The notes: a model not told the origin generated them from the letters alone. DNA of 14,051 bases from DATFPQ01 sp035264765 (GCA_035264765.1 DATFPQ010000108.1:1-14051); one strand, 5' to 3'; numbered from the stretch's first letter, positions 1-7,011 are shown. Program-made: numbers and translations.

Positions 1-88
1 CTGAGGCCGACCGGCAGGCCAGGCCGACCGGCAGGGCGCCGGCTCAGCCGACGCCGAGGCCGGCCGGGCGGCCGGGCGGCCGGGCGGC
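1..88. repeat. Repeat-rich non-coding left edge
   Basis: No gene is supported here. The stretch is made of short direct repeats: a 17-bp unit (AGGCCGACCGGCAGGCC) at 4-20, repeated with a change at its end at 21-37; an 8-bp unit CGGCCGGG three times in tandem at 61-84; and a 16-bp direct repeat CGGCTCAGCCGACGCC at 40-55 and 85-100. The second copy of the 16-mer contains the stop codon of the minus-strand YdhR-like gene, so the 3' end of that gene has been duplicated downstream of itself. This looks like slippage-driven growth in a 3' flank. No clear hairpin with a single dominant stem could be assigned as terminator. Confidence 0.6.
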
Positions 89-451
89 TCAGCCGACGCC
101 CGGACCGCCGCCCGCAGCGAACCCGGCGCCGCCCTCCGCGACGGCAACCACCTCGAACGGCTCGATGCTGACCGGCGGCGACCCGATGATCTTCGAGCCG
201 GGGCTGTCGGCCGCGGTGGCGGCGAACTCGGTGGCGAACGTGTCCCGCTCGGCCGAGCCGGCCCACACGTACGTGCCCTCGAACCACTCCCCCGGGCGCA
301 TCCGCCAGGTCTTGAACCGCAGGCCGACCATGCCGCTGAACCGCTCCAGCGAGGTGCCGACCACGTAGTCCCGCAGGTCGTCGGCGACGTCGGCGGGCGC
401 ATCGGCGAGCGACCAGCGCACCGACAGTCCGTAGGCGGGGATCTCGGTCAT
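89..451 (-). CDS. YdhR-like small alpha/beta-barrel protein (putative monooxygenase family)
   Basis: A 120-residue protein whose middle (about residues 38-65, with GMVGLRFKTWRM followed by EGTYVW) resembles the YdhR family, in which a 'glxxKxW' segment precedes a GGIYLF-type strand. YdhR proteins are about 100-residue dimeric ferredoxin-like barrels called putative monooxygenases from structure; a substrate is not established. The C-terminal 15 residues are glycine/alanine-rich and probably disordered. The start is set by the ATGA overlap with the upstream pepA stop (448-451), and the GAGGAGGA just before it, inside the pepA 3' end, is a good ribosome site. It is therefore cotranscribed and coupled with the aminopeptidase. 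The start could be extended only by ignoring that overlap. The family call is from remembered resemblance, not a search. Confidence 0.62.
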   Translation of the reverse strand: MTEIPAYGLSVRWSLADAPADVADDLRDYVVGTSLERFSGMVGLRFKTWRMRPGEWFEGTYVWAGSAERDTFATEFAATAADSPGSKIIGSPPVSIEPFEVVAVAEGGAGFAAGGGPGVG

Positions 452-2025
452 GTGTCCTCCTCGACGTGGGTGGGCGTCAACGCAGGGGTCTCCAGCCAGC
501 GCAGCAGCAGCCGGGCGCCGAAGCCGGTGCCGCCGCGGCTGACCACGCCGTTGTCGCGCTCGCTGCGGGCGGGGCCGGCGATGTCGAGGTGCGCCCAGCG
601 CCGATCGCCGGTGAACTCGCGCAGGAACAGCGCGGCCACGACCGCACCGGCGCCGACGCCGGGCACCGTCGGGATGTGGCATAGGTCCGCGACGTCGGAG
701 TCCAGCGTGGCGCGGTAGTCGTCGGCGAGCGGCAGCCGCCACACCTGCTCGCCGCTGCGCTCCCCCGCCTCTCGCAGGGCGGATGCCAGCCGGTCGTCGT
801 CAGTGAACAGGGCGGCGTGTCCCCGGCCGAGGCCCAGGGTCGCCGCGCCGGTCAGCGTGGCGACGTCGACCATGACGTCCGGGTCGAGGGTCGCGTCGGC
901 GTACGCCAGGGCGTCCGCCAGCACGATGCGCCCCTCGGCGTCGGTGTTGCGGATCTCCACGGTCCGTCCGCCGTACTGCCGGACGACGTCACCGGGCCGG
1001 TACGACGACCCGCCGAACGCGTTCTCCGCCAGCGGCAGCAGGCCGGTGACGCGGACCGGCAGCCCGAGCCGGGCACAGCCGCGGACCACCGCGAGAACGA
1101 CCCCGGCGCCGGTCATGTCGGTCTTCATCGGCACCATGGCCTCGCGCGGCTTGAGCGAGAGGCCGCCGCTGTCGAAGGTGACTCCCTTGCCGACGAGGAC
1201 GACGTGCGGCGCCCGCCGCGTGCCGTCGTGCGGTGGCGGCGTCCAGCCGACCTCGACCAGCCGCGGCGGGCGGTGGGCCCCGCCGCCCACTGCCAGCAGC
1301 CCGCCGAAGCCCTCGGCCGCCAGGTCGCGGTGGTCCCGGACCGTGCAGGACAGGCCCACCTCGAGGGCCGCCCGACGCGCCCGGCCGGCCACCCAGGACG
1401 GCCCCTTGGTCGACGACGGCGTGTTCGCCAGGTCGCGGGCCAGCACGGTGGCCTCGGCGACCGTCGTCCCCCGGGCCAGGTCCGCGCCCAGGTCCGCGCG
1501 CAGGTCCGCGCCCAAGTCCCCACGCCCGGGCCGCCCCACGACGTCGACCCGGCGGACCGGCGGCTTGGGACCTTCCCCGACGCCGGATCGCGGCGGCGTG
1601 TAGGACGCCAGCACCAGTCCCTCGGCGACGGCCTGCGCGGCAGCGCCGCCCTCGCCCCCGAGCGTAGTGACGAGCCGGTCCCGGCCGCGCAGGGTGCGGG
1701 CCAGCGCGGCGGCCGCGGTCCGCACGGCAGCCGTCTCGCCGTCGCCGACGCCGACCAGCACGACCCGGTCGACGGGCGCGGCGTCCGGGCCGGGCGCCCA
1801 CGGCACCCGGGTCAGCTCGCCGGCCGACGCCTTGACGCCCTCCAGCGTCACCACCTGCCCGAGGTCCACCCCGAGCTGGCGCAGCACGTCCTCGGCCTCG
1901 TCCGATGCGGTGGGTCCCTCCTCACCGGGACGCACCGGCAGCGCCAGCACGTCGATGCGTGGCGAGGCGCCCAGCACCACGTCGAGCAGCCGGTCCGGCA
2001 CGGCTCGGATACGGGGTGCGCGCAC
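448..2025 (-). CDS. pepA: Leucyl aminopeptidase (M17 family)
   Basis: A 525-residue cytosolic aminopeptidase that removes N-terminal residues, typically leucine, from peptides using two metal ions and usually assembles as a hexamer. The catalytic half is clear: GVTFDSGGLSLKP at about 281-293 with metal/catalytic K280, D285 and K292, KTDMTGAG with D303, and NTDAEGR at 360-366 with D362, E364 and R366, which match the M17 metal and active-site set. The N-terminal half is the usual poorly conserved M17 domain. Residues 170-183 are a repeated ADLG/ADLR stretch encoded by 12-bp repeats. The start is GTG at 2025, chosen because AAGGAG lies 6 nt upstream. It is first gene of a two-gene unit with the YdhR-like gene, overlapping it by 4 bp. 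Length is close to the usual 500 residues. Confidence 0.96.
   Translation of the reverse strand: MRAPRIRAVPDRLLDVVLGASPRIDVLALPVRPGEEGPTASDEAEDVLRQLGVDLGQVVTLEGVKASAGELTRVPWAPGPDAAPVDRVVLVGVGDGETAAVRTAAAALARTLRGRDRLVTTLGGEGGAAAQAVAEGLVLASYTPPRSGVGEGPKPPVRRVDVVGRPGRGDLGADLRADLGADLARGTTVAEATVLARDLANTPSSTKGPSWVAGRARRAALEVGLSCTVRDHRDLAAEGFGGLLAVGGGAHRPPRLVEVGWTPPPHDGTRRAPHVVLVGKGVTFDSGGLSLKPREAMVPMKTDMTGAGVVLAVVRGCARLGLPVRVTGLLPLAENAFGGSSYRPGDVVRQYGGRTVEIRNTDAEGRIVLADALAYADATLDPDVMVDVATLTGAATLGLGRGHAALFTDDDRLASALREAGERSGEQVWRLPLADDYRATLDSDVADLCHIPTVPGVGAGAVVAALFLREFTGDRRWAHLDIAGPARSERDNGVVSRGGTGFGARLLLRWLETPALTPTHVEEDT
1476..1523. repeat. 12-bp tandem repeat inside pepA
   Basis: Three near-identical 12-bp units (CCAGGTCCGCGC at 1476-1487 and 1488-1499, GCAGGTCCGCGC at 1500-1511) and a degenerate fourth (1512-1523) lie in frame within pepA. 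On the coding strand they give an alternating DLGADLRADL pattern at residues 170-183, in the linker between the N-terminal domain and the catalytic domain. A multiple-of-three unit preserves the frame if copy number changes. Confidence 0.8.
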
Positions 2026-2058
2026 GAATCGCTCCTTGTCGACGACGCCTCGGCGCCG

Positions 2059-2064
2059 ACCCTA
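2059..2064 (-). promoter_or_regulatory. Candidate -10 hexamer for pepA
   Basis: Minus-strand TAGGGT fits the actinobacterial TANNNT -10 pattern. A transcript would begin about 7 nt downstream and leave a leader of roughly 27 nt containing AAGGAG before the pepA GTG. No convincing TTGAC -35 element was seen at the usual distance. Confidence 0.4.
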
Positions 2065-2112
2065 TGACCCGGGTCGCGGGCCCGGGCCGCCGGGCACTGG
2101 CCCGGGACGACG

Positions 2113-2146
2113 CGGGCCCCCTCCCGCAGTAGCGGAAGGGGGCCCG
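2113..2146 (-). terminator. Strong hairpin terminator after the DUF3117 gene
   Basis: The arms 2113-2127 and 2132-2146 pair over 15 positions around a 4-nt loop (2128-2131). One position is C:A in the plus-strand RNA but becomes a G:U wobble in the minus-strand RNA, so the hairpin is fully paired only when transcribed leftward. It lies 19 nt after the DUF3117 stop and before the pepA promoter. There is no U tract, which is common for terminators in high-GC actinobacteria. Confidence 0.75.
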
Positions 2147-2165
2147 GACGTCGTGGCGGCGGAGG

Positions 2166-2333
2166 TCAGCCGGCCGCCGTCTTGAGCGCGTCGCCCAGCG
2201 CGTTCGCCTCGTCAGGGGTCATCTCGACCACCAGCCGACCGCCACCGTCGAGCGGCATGCGCATCACGATGTCGCGGCCTTCCTTGGTGACTTCGAGGGG
2301 ACCGTCCCCGGTCCTTGGCTTCATGGCGGCCAT
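2166..2333 (-). CDS. DUF3117 small conserved actinobacterial protein
   Basis: A 55-residue protein beginning MAAMKPRTGDGPLEVTKEG and ending in a TPDEANALGDAL-type helix. This is the near-invariant signature of DUF3117, found throughout Actinomycetota. From memory, the M. tuberculosis homologue is Rv1211, which has been reported as a calmodulin-like calcium-binding protein; nothing like a full EF-hand is visible here, so I do not assign that role. The start is ATG at 2333, with AAAGGGG a few bases upstream as ribosome site; a second ATG (MKP) three codons in is possible. It stands alone: a strong hairpin separates it from pepA, and the enoyl-CoA hydratase-like gene diverges from the other side. 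Function unknown. Confidence 0.92.
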   Translation of the reverse strand: MAAMKPRTGDGPLEVTKEGRDIVMRMPLDGGGRLVVEMTPDEANALGDALKTAAG

Positions 2334-2601
2334 TCGCCGACCCCTTTCACTGATCGCGGGCACCCGTCCCGGACGTCGGAGGACGACCGCACGGTTGTGG
2401 TCACCAGTATCCCGTTTCCGACCGCGCTCGGGAAATCGCCCGTCTCCCGGCGCGCCACACCACGGACCTTCCGGTGCGGGATCGGTCCTCGGCGAGTGCC
2501 GGATCCCGCCGCCGTGCGGCAACACCGGCCCTGGGGCACGGCACAATGACCGCCCAGAACGGGGGCGACGAGGCCCGCGATCACCCGGCGAAGGAGGACC
2601 C
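2334..2601. promoter_or_regulatory. Divergent promoter region, DUF3117 / PaaG-like gene
   Basis: This 268-bp gap is the largest in the window and must hold both promoters. Minus strand: GATACT at 2406-2411 is a possible -10 for DUF3117, giving a leader of about 66 nt; a weak TTTCCC lies 18 nt upstream. Plus strand: CACAAT at 2542-2547 is a possible -10 for the enoyl-CoA hydratase-like gene, giving a leader of about 48 nt. An 8-bp inverted repeat GCGGGATC...GATCCCGC (2476-2483 and 2502-2509) lies just upstream of the latter and could be an operator, but 8 bp can occur by chance. Neither -10 is strong. Confidence 0.35.
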
Positions 2602-3498
2602 GTGGACGACGCCGTCGTAGCGGCCGCAGCAGGCACCTCGGCCGGGGCGGCGCCGCCGGTCGTGTGCACCGTGAGCGATGCGGTGGCGACCGTGCGCCTC
2701 AACCGCCCGGACGCCATGAACTCGCTGACCCGGGACACCAAGGAGGCCCTGCTCGCCACCCTCCGCGCGGTGGCGGACGACGACGCGGTGCGGGCGGTCG
2801 TCCTCACCGGGTCCGGACGCGCCTTCTGCGTGGGACAGGACCTGCGCCAGCACGTCGCCGACCTGCGAGCCGCGGACGGCGGCACGTCGCCCGGCCAGCC
2901 GACCGAGGCGACGGAGGCGACCGAGGCGAGGGCAGCCAGCGATGCCCTCGGGACCACGGTTCGCGAGCACTACAACCCGATCGCCACCCTGCTCTCGACG
3001 ATGCCCAAGCCGGTGCTGGCCGCGGTGAACGGCGTGGCGGCCGGCGCCGGGGCGTCCTTCGCCTTCGCCTGCGATCTGCGGCTGCTCGGCGAGAGCGGCG
3101 GCTTCAACCTGGCCTTCGCCGGCATCGGGCTGTCCTGCGACTCCGGCGCCTCCTGGTGGCTGCCCCGGCTGGTCGGCGTTGCCCGGGCCAAGGAGCTGCT
3201 GCTGCTGCCGCGCACGGTACGCGCGGCCGAGGCGCTCGAGCTGGGGCTGGCGTCCCGCGTCGTTCCGGATGACGAGCTCGCCGCCGTGGCGGCCGAGCTG
3301 GCCGGTCGCCTGGCCACCGGACCCACCCAGGCCTACGCCGCGATCCGCCGAGCGGTGGCCTACTCCCAGGGCCATGACCTGCACTCCTCGCTGGAGCACG
3401 AGGCCGAGCTGATGGAGCGCACCGGCGCCACGGCGGACCACCGCGGCGCGGTTGAGGCGTTCGTCGCCAAGCGGCCGCCCAGGTTCGGCGGGTCCTGA
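2602..3498 (+). CDS. Enoyl-CoA hydratase/isomerase family protein, PaaG-like
   Basis: A 298-residue crotonase-fold protein. GRAFCVGQDL (72-81) and NGVAAGAGASFAFACDL (143-159) form the CoA and oxyanion-hole segments. The two classical hydratase glutamates are absent: the position in the GxGCELA motif is S152, and the one in the later PE motif is G174 (AFAGIGL). The segment SCDSGASWWLPRLVG keeps an aspartate (D180) as in PaaG isomerases (PDCGGTWLLPR), and the C terminus (ADHRGAVEAFVAKRPPRF) is also PaaG-like. PaaG isomerises ring-epoxy-phenylacetyl-CoA and unsaturated acyl-CoAs; the substrate here is unknown because no other paa gene is present. Residues 88-118 are a Gly/Thr/Glu/Ala-rich insertion with a 9-bp repeat. 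GTG at 2602 is chosen because AAGGAGG lies just upstream. It converges on the permease gene. Confidence 0.88.
   Translation: MDDAVVAAAAGTSAGAAPPVVCTVSDAVATVRLNRPDAMNSLTRDTKEALLATLRAVADDDAVRAVVLTGSGRAFCVGQDLRQHVADLRAADGGTSPGQPTEATEATEARAASDALGTTVREHYNPIATLLSTMPKPVLAAVNGVAAGAGASFAFACDLRLLGESGGFNLAFAGIGLSCDSGASWWLPRLVGVARAKELLLLPRTVRAAEALELGLASRVVPDDELAAVAAELAGRLATGPTQAYAAIRRAVAYSQGHDLHSSLEHEAELMERTGATADHRGAVEAFVAKRPPRFGGS
2901..2927. repeat. 9-bp triplicate inside the PaaG-like gene
   Basis: Three tandem 9-bp units (GACCGAGGC, GACGGAGGC, GACCGAGGC) encode Thr-Glu-Ala three times at residues 101-109, within an insertion not expected in crotonase proteins. The insertion sits between the substrate-binding loop and the NGVAAGAG oxyanion-hole segment. 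Confidence 0.7.
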
Positions 3499-3515
3499 GC
3501 CTTAAGACACCAGCC

Positions 3516-4622
3516 TCACGACACCAGAGCCAGCACGCCTCCCGCCAGCAGACCGGTGAGCACCACGCTGCCCGCCGCCACCGCGGTGGTGCCCCACCCG
3601 AGGGCCCGGCCGACCATGACGGCGGACGGCAGGCTCACCGTGGGCAGCACGACGAGCAGCGCACCGAGCACTCCGGCGCTCGCACCGGCGGCGGCGAGCC
3701 CGAGCAGGATCGGGATCTCCCCGCCCGTCGGCAGCACCACCACTGCGCCGACGAGCGCGGCGACGACGACGGTGAGCACACCGGCGGACTGGGCGGACAG
3801 GGCGGGCGTCAGCCACGGGCCGACCGCGCCGACCGCGAAGACGACAACGAGGTACTCCGGCACCAGCACCACCGCCAGCCGGGCCAGACAGCGCAGGAAC
3901 CGCCCGGGCAGCTGCCGGACGGGCACCGCGTCGTCCGCCGCCTGAGCGGTGGGGTCAGCGACCTGGGGCAGCTGCACGGGGTCGACCCGGCGGGCGGACC
4001 GTCGGTCAGCGGCCGAGCCGATCAGCGCGGCCACGCCCAGCACGAGCACCACGCCCGCGACCACGCGCAGCGCCACCCACTGTGATGGGGCGAGCACGAG
4101 CAGGAACCCCAGCACGGCGGGGTTGAGCACCGGATTCCCCCACCAGAACGCGATCGCCGCGGAGCGTGGCACGCCCGCGCGCCGCATCGTCACGGTCAGC
4201 GGCGCCGTGCAGCACGTGCACATCATCCCCGGCAGCGACAGCAGCCCACCGGCCAGCGAGCTGCCGGTCGACGTCCGGCGCGAGAGGCTCGACACCAGCC
4301 AGCGACGGGGTACCAGCGCGTCCAGCAGCGCGGCCACCACCAGCGCCACGAGGAGCGCCTTCCAGACCGCGGCGCCGTACGCCAGCGTGAAGTCCCAGCC
4401 GCGTGCCACGGCGGACCCGTCCGCGCCGGACTGCAGGATGTTCTTCCCCGGCCACTCCCGGGTCTGGAGCAGGCCGCGGGTGCGCTCGGTGTACGGCAGC
4501 CACTTGGCCCAGGCGAGGCCGGCAACGGCCACGACGAGGACGAGGGCGGTGCCCGCGAAGGCGGCGCGGGGCGGGGCGGCGCTCGCCTGGTCGACCGGAC
4601 CGGCGGCGATCGGTGTGCTCAC
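3516..4622 (-). CDS. ArsP/DUF318-type permease
   Basis: A 368-residue integral membrane protein with about eight hydrophobic segments (roughly 22-40, 88-105, 158-180, 183-203, 247-268, 281-300, 303-330, 343-366). The hallmark is MMCTCCTAP at 133-141 followed by LRRxGVP-like MRRAGVPRSAAIAFWWGNPVLNP at 146-168, typical of the predicted permease family PF03773 (ArsP_1, formerly DUF318). One family member, ArsP, exports trivalent organoarsenicals; most actinobacterial members are uncharacterised and the substrate here is unknown. The cysteines at 135, 137 and 138 could contact a thiol-reactive metalloid. The start is GTG at 4622; no good ribosome site is visible, so the start is uncertain. It follows the glycosyltransferase gene after 49 nt on the same strand and may be the last gene of that operon. 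No ArsR-type regulator is nearby. Confidence 0.82.
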   Translation of the reverse strand: MSTPIAAGPVDQASAAPPRAAFAGTALVLVVAVAGLAWAKWLPYTERTRGLLQTREWPGKNILQSGADGSAVARGWDFTLAYGAAVWKALLVALVVAALLDALVPRRWLVSSLSRRTSTGSSLAGGLLSLPGMMCTCCTAPLTVTMRRAGVPRSAAIAFWWGNPVLNPAVLGFLLVLAPSQWVALRVVAGVVLVLGVAALIGSAADRRSARRVDPVQLPQVADPTAQAADDAVPVRQLPGRFLRCLARLAVVLVPEYLVVVFAVGAVGPWLTPALSAQSAGVLTVVVAALVGAVVVLPTGGEIPILLGLAAAGASAGVLGALLVVLPTVSLPSAVMVGRALGWGTTAVAAGSVVLTGLLAGGVLALVS

Positions 4623-4671
4623 GGCGAAAAGGGTGCCGGACGCCCGTCGGTACAGCCAGACGAGGACTGCC

Positions 4672-5871
4672 TCATGGCGCGTAGTCAGCGGGCGGGGTGA
4701 AGACCAGGAGCTGGTCGACCCAGACGACCTGGAGCAGCAGACCGGCGACCGCCAGCACCACGAGCAGCCACCGCCACCGCGCGGCCACCGCGACGAGCGC
4801 GCCCAGCGGGAACGCCAGCAGCAGGAACCGGAAGGTGCTCGTCCACGGCTCGGTGGCCGCCAGCAGGAACGCCGGGTAGGCCAGGCACCAGGTCTGCAGC
4901 TCGACGCCGAGCCGCCGTCCCCACGGCGATAGCACCACGGTCCCCAGCAGCAGCGCGCCGGCCATCAGGTACCAGGGGCCGTGGTCCCCCCACAGGAGCC
5001 GCGCGATGCCGAACGCCTGCTCGAACGGCTCCACCCGTCCGCTCGTGCGCCACGCGCCCTGGGTCAGGCGGTAGGCGTCGGGCACGCCGGTCGACCAGCC
5101 AACCACCGCCGGCCACAGCAGCGTGGACGCCGCCGCGAGCACGCCGAGGCCGACCACCTGGACGCGCTGTCGCACCGGGAACGGGTCCGCGGCCCGCGCC
5201 CGCCAGCGCAGCACCAGGTGCGCCAGCACCACGACCGCGAACGGCGCGACCACCGGGCGGCTCAGCGACAGGGCCAGCACGGCGACGCCGGACAGCAGGT
5301 AGTGCCGCTCCACCAGCCAGGACAGGGCCAGGGCGAGCAGCAGCAGGGCCAGGCCCTCGCTGTACCCCACCTGCAGCACCGGCGAGGCGGGGAAGGTGCA
5401 CAGCAGCACCACGCCGCCCAAGGCCACCCGCGGGCCGGCCACCCGACGGAGCAACCGGAGCACCACAACCACCGTGCAGGCGCCCAGCACAATATTGAGC
5501 AGCACGGCGGCCACCGAGAACGGCAGCCCGGTCACCGCCATCACGGCGCGCGTCGTCATCGGGAACCCCGGGAAGAACGCCCACGGGTTCTGCTGCACGA
5601 CGCCCGCCGCGTCGACCGGCAGGGTGGAGGGGTACCCCTGCTCCGCGATCTTCCGGTACCACTGCGCGTCCCACAGCATCGCCATGTCCAGGTAGCCGGG
5701 CCGGGTGCCGGTCCAGACGCTCGGCCGCTGGAACCCTGCCGCGTGCACGATGACCACCGCCGCCCAGAGGCGGGTGACCGCGTAGACGACGAGCACCGTG
5801 ACGACGTTAGGGACGCCGGGTCGCGACGCCGGTGCCGGCGTCGTCTCGACCGCGGCGCGCGTCGTCGTCAC
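4672..5871 (-). CDS. PIG-V-like GT-C glycosyltransferase (probable mannosyltransferase)
   Basis: A 399-residue polytopic membrane protein. The first TM is at about 23-43, followed by an extracytoplasmic loop with LWDAQWYRKIAEQGYP (66-81) and NPWAFFPGFP (95-104). The WDxxWY..IA..GYP and FFPGFP segments, then a strand FPASPVLQVGYSEGLALL, resemble the PIG-V family of GT-C enzymes, which use lipid-linked sugars (polyprenol-phosphate mannose in actinobacteria) and carry a catalytic acidic residue in the first loop; D68 is the candidate. The acceptor is unknown. The start is GTG at 5871, set by the GTGA overlap with the tag stop. No classical SD is needed if coupled. A second GTG about 25 codons in would remove only the low-complexity leader. 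This is the last overlapping gene of the operon. Confidence 0.8.
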   Translation of the reverse strand: MTTTRAAVETTPAPASRPGVPNVVTVLVVYAVTRLWAAVVIVHAAGFQRPSVWTGTRPGYLDMAMLWDAQWYRKIAEQGYPSTLPVDAAGVVQQNPWAFFPGFPMTTRAVMAVTGLPFSVAAVLLNIVLGACTVVVVLRLLRRVAGPRVALGGVVLLCTFPASPVLQVGYSEGLALLLLALALSWLVERHYLLSGVAVLALSLSRPVVAPFAVVVLAHLVLRWRARAADPFPVRQRVQVVGLGVLAAASTLLWPAVVGWSTGVPDAYRLTQGAWRTSGRVEPFEQAFGIARLLWGDHGPWYLMAGALLLGTVVLSPWGRRLGVELQTWCLAYPAFLLAATEPWTSTFRFLLLAFPLGALVAVAARWRWLLVVLAVAGLLLQVVWVDQLLVFTPPADYAP

Positions 5872-6482
5872 GGGCGCCGTCCGGACCCGTTCGCGCCTGC
5901 CGGCACGTGGCAGCCGTCGACGTGGTCGTCCACCAGCCCGCAGGCCTGCATCGCGGCGTACGCCGTGGTGGGGCCGACGAAAACGAACCCGTGCCTGCGC
6001 AGCGCCTTGGCCAGTGCGGTGGACTCCGGCGTGACGGCCGGGACGTCGGACAGCGTGGCCACCCGGGTGGCCCGCGGCGCGGGTGCGAACGACCAGACGA
6101 GCTCGTCCAGGCCGCCCTCCTCGCGCAGTCGGACCACGGCCCGCGCGTTGGTGACCGCCGCGCGGATCTTGGCGCCGTTCCGGATGATCGACGTGTCCTG
6201 CAGCAGCCGCGCGATGTCCTCGTCGTCGTAGGCCGCCACGGTGTCGGCGTCGAAGCCGCCGAAGGCGGCGCGAAAGCCCTCTCGGCGGCGCAGGATGGTC
6301 AGCCAGGACAGCCCGGACTGGAAGGCCTCCAGCGTGATCCGCTCGTAGAGCACCCGCTCCCCGTGCACCGGCCGGCCCCACTCCTCGTCGTGGTACGCGA
6401 CGTAGTCGGTGCTCTCCCCCGCCCAGGCGCAGCGCGGGCGTCCGTCCGCACCGACCATCAGGGAGGACGCGTCCGGGCTCAT
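5868..6482 (-). CDS. tag: DNA-3-methyladenine glycosylase I
   Basis: A 204-residue base-excision repair enzyme that removes 3-methyladenine from alkylated DNA. All diagnostic residues are in place relative to E. coli Tag: zinc ligands C18, H31, H187 and C191 (same spacings as C4, H17, H175, C179), catalytic E52 and W60 in the segment LEAFQSGLSW (51-60). DEEWGRP (32-38) and SIIRN (98-102) are also family motifs. The start at 6482 is set by an ATGA overlap with the SRPBCC stop; a second ATG at 6458 (MVGADGRPRCAW) would give a length closer to E. coli Tag and cannot be excluded. The 3' end overlaps the glycosyltransferase start by 4 bp. No SOS or Ada-type operator is visible; expression appears tied to the upstream operon. 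Confidence 0.95.
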   Translation of the reverse strand: MSPDASSLMVGADGRPRCAWAGESTDYVAYHDEEWGRPVHGERVLYERITLEAFQSGLSWLTILRRREGFRAAFGGFDADTVAAYDDEDIARLLQDTSIIRNGAKIRAAVTNARAVVRLREEGGLDELVWSFAPAPRATRVATLSDVPAVTPESTALAKALRRHGFVFVGPTTAYAAMQACGLVDDHVDGCHVPAGANGSGRRP

Positions 6483-7009
6483 CCCGCCCCGCCCGGAGCG
6501 GGCCCGGAGGTCCCGGTGCCAGAGTTTCCCCGAGTCCCCGTCGTCCCCGCGGTCGCGGGTCCCTCCACCTCGGCGGCCATCCGGGCCAGGACCCGGCCGA
6601 ACGCGAGCGCCCCCACCCACGCGGTCACCCGGCCGGCGAGTGGCAGCCGGCGCAGCCCCGCGACGTCGGCCGTCTCGGTCCACTGCACCGCGCACCGGGC
6701 CGGGCCGAGCGGCCGGACCGTGACGTCGGCGTCCCCCAGCACCACCCGGCCCGTCTTGCGGACGGTGCAGCGGCCCTCCCGCCCCTCGGCGGGTGGCTGC
6801 CAGCGCGTGACGGTCATCGGGTCGTCGAAGCCGACCGGCCCGATGCCGGTCCATCCGACGAAGGTCGTCCCGACGCCGGCCGGGCCGGCGGACGTCACCC
6901 GGACCGTCGTCAGGGGCACCCACCGGCCGTGCGCCGGCCAGTCCACGAGCCGGTTCCACACCTGCTCGGCGGAGGCCGCGACCTCCCGCCGGACGGTGAA
7001 GGACCCCAC
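6479..7009 (-). CDS. SRPBCC (START-like/polyketide cyclase-like) protein
   Basis: A 176-residue protein beginning MGSFTVRREVAASAEQVWNRL with DWPAHGRWVP shortly after, the standard opening strand-helix-helix of SRPBCC lipid-pocket proteins, followed by alternating strands (VRVTSAGPAGVGTTF, CAVQWTETADV) and a long C-terminal helix (about 128-152). The last 25 residues are Gly/Thr/Ala-rich and probably unstructured. These proteins bind small hydrophobic ligands; no ligand can be predicted. GTG at 7009 lies 2 nt after the DivIVA-domain gene stop, with GAGGGGA about 8 nt upstream in that gene's end, so translation is coupled. An open frame continues further upstream on this strand, but that part overlaps the DivIVA gene and has no domain. 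The 3' end overlaps tag by 4 bp. Confidence 0.82.
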   Translation of the reverse strand: MGSFTVRREVAASAEQVWNRLVDWPAHGRWVPLTTVRVTSAGPAGVGTTFVGWTGIGPVGFDDPMTVTRWQPPAEGREGRCTVRKTGRVVLGDADVTVRPLGPARCAVQWTETADVAGLRRLPLAGRVTAWVGALAFGRVLARMAAEVEGPATAGTTGTRGNSGTGTSGPAPGGAG

Positions 7010-7011
7010 GC

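Noticed and set aside
817..2067. Open frame of 416 codons on the plus strand opposite pepA
   Set aside because: It mirrors a certain M17 peptidase, is Arg/Pro/Gly-rich, and has no recognisable motif; high GC leaves antisense frames open.
2077..2107. Second CCCGGG-rich inverted repeat upstream of pepA
   Set aside because: Many alternative GC pairings are possible and none dominates; not distinguishable from base composition.
2182..2601. N-terminal extension of the PaaG-like protein
   Set aside because: It would run over the divergent DUF3117 gene and promoter gap; AAGGAGG right before GTG 2602 marks the start.
3502..3530. 8-bp direct repeat (GACACCAG) next to the permease stop as a terminator or att site
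   Set aside because: Too short and with no hairpin or integrase nearby; chance recurrence is plausible.
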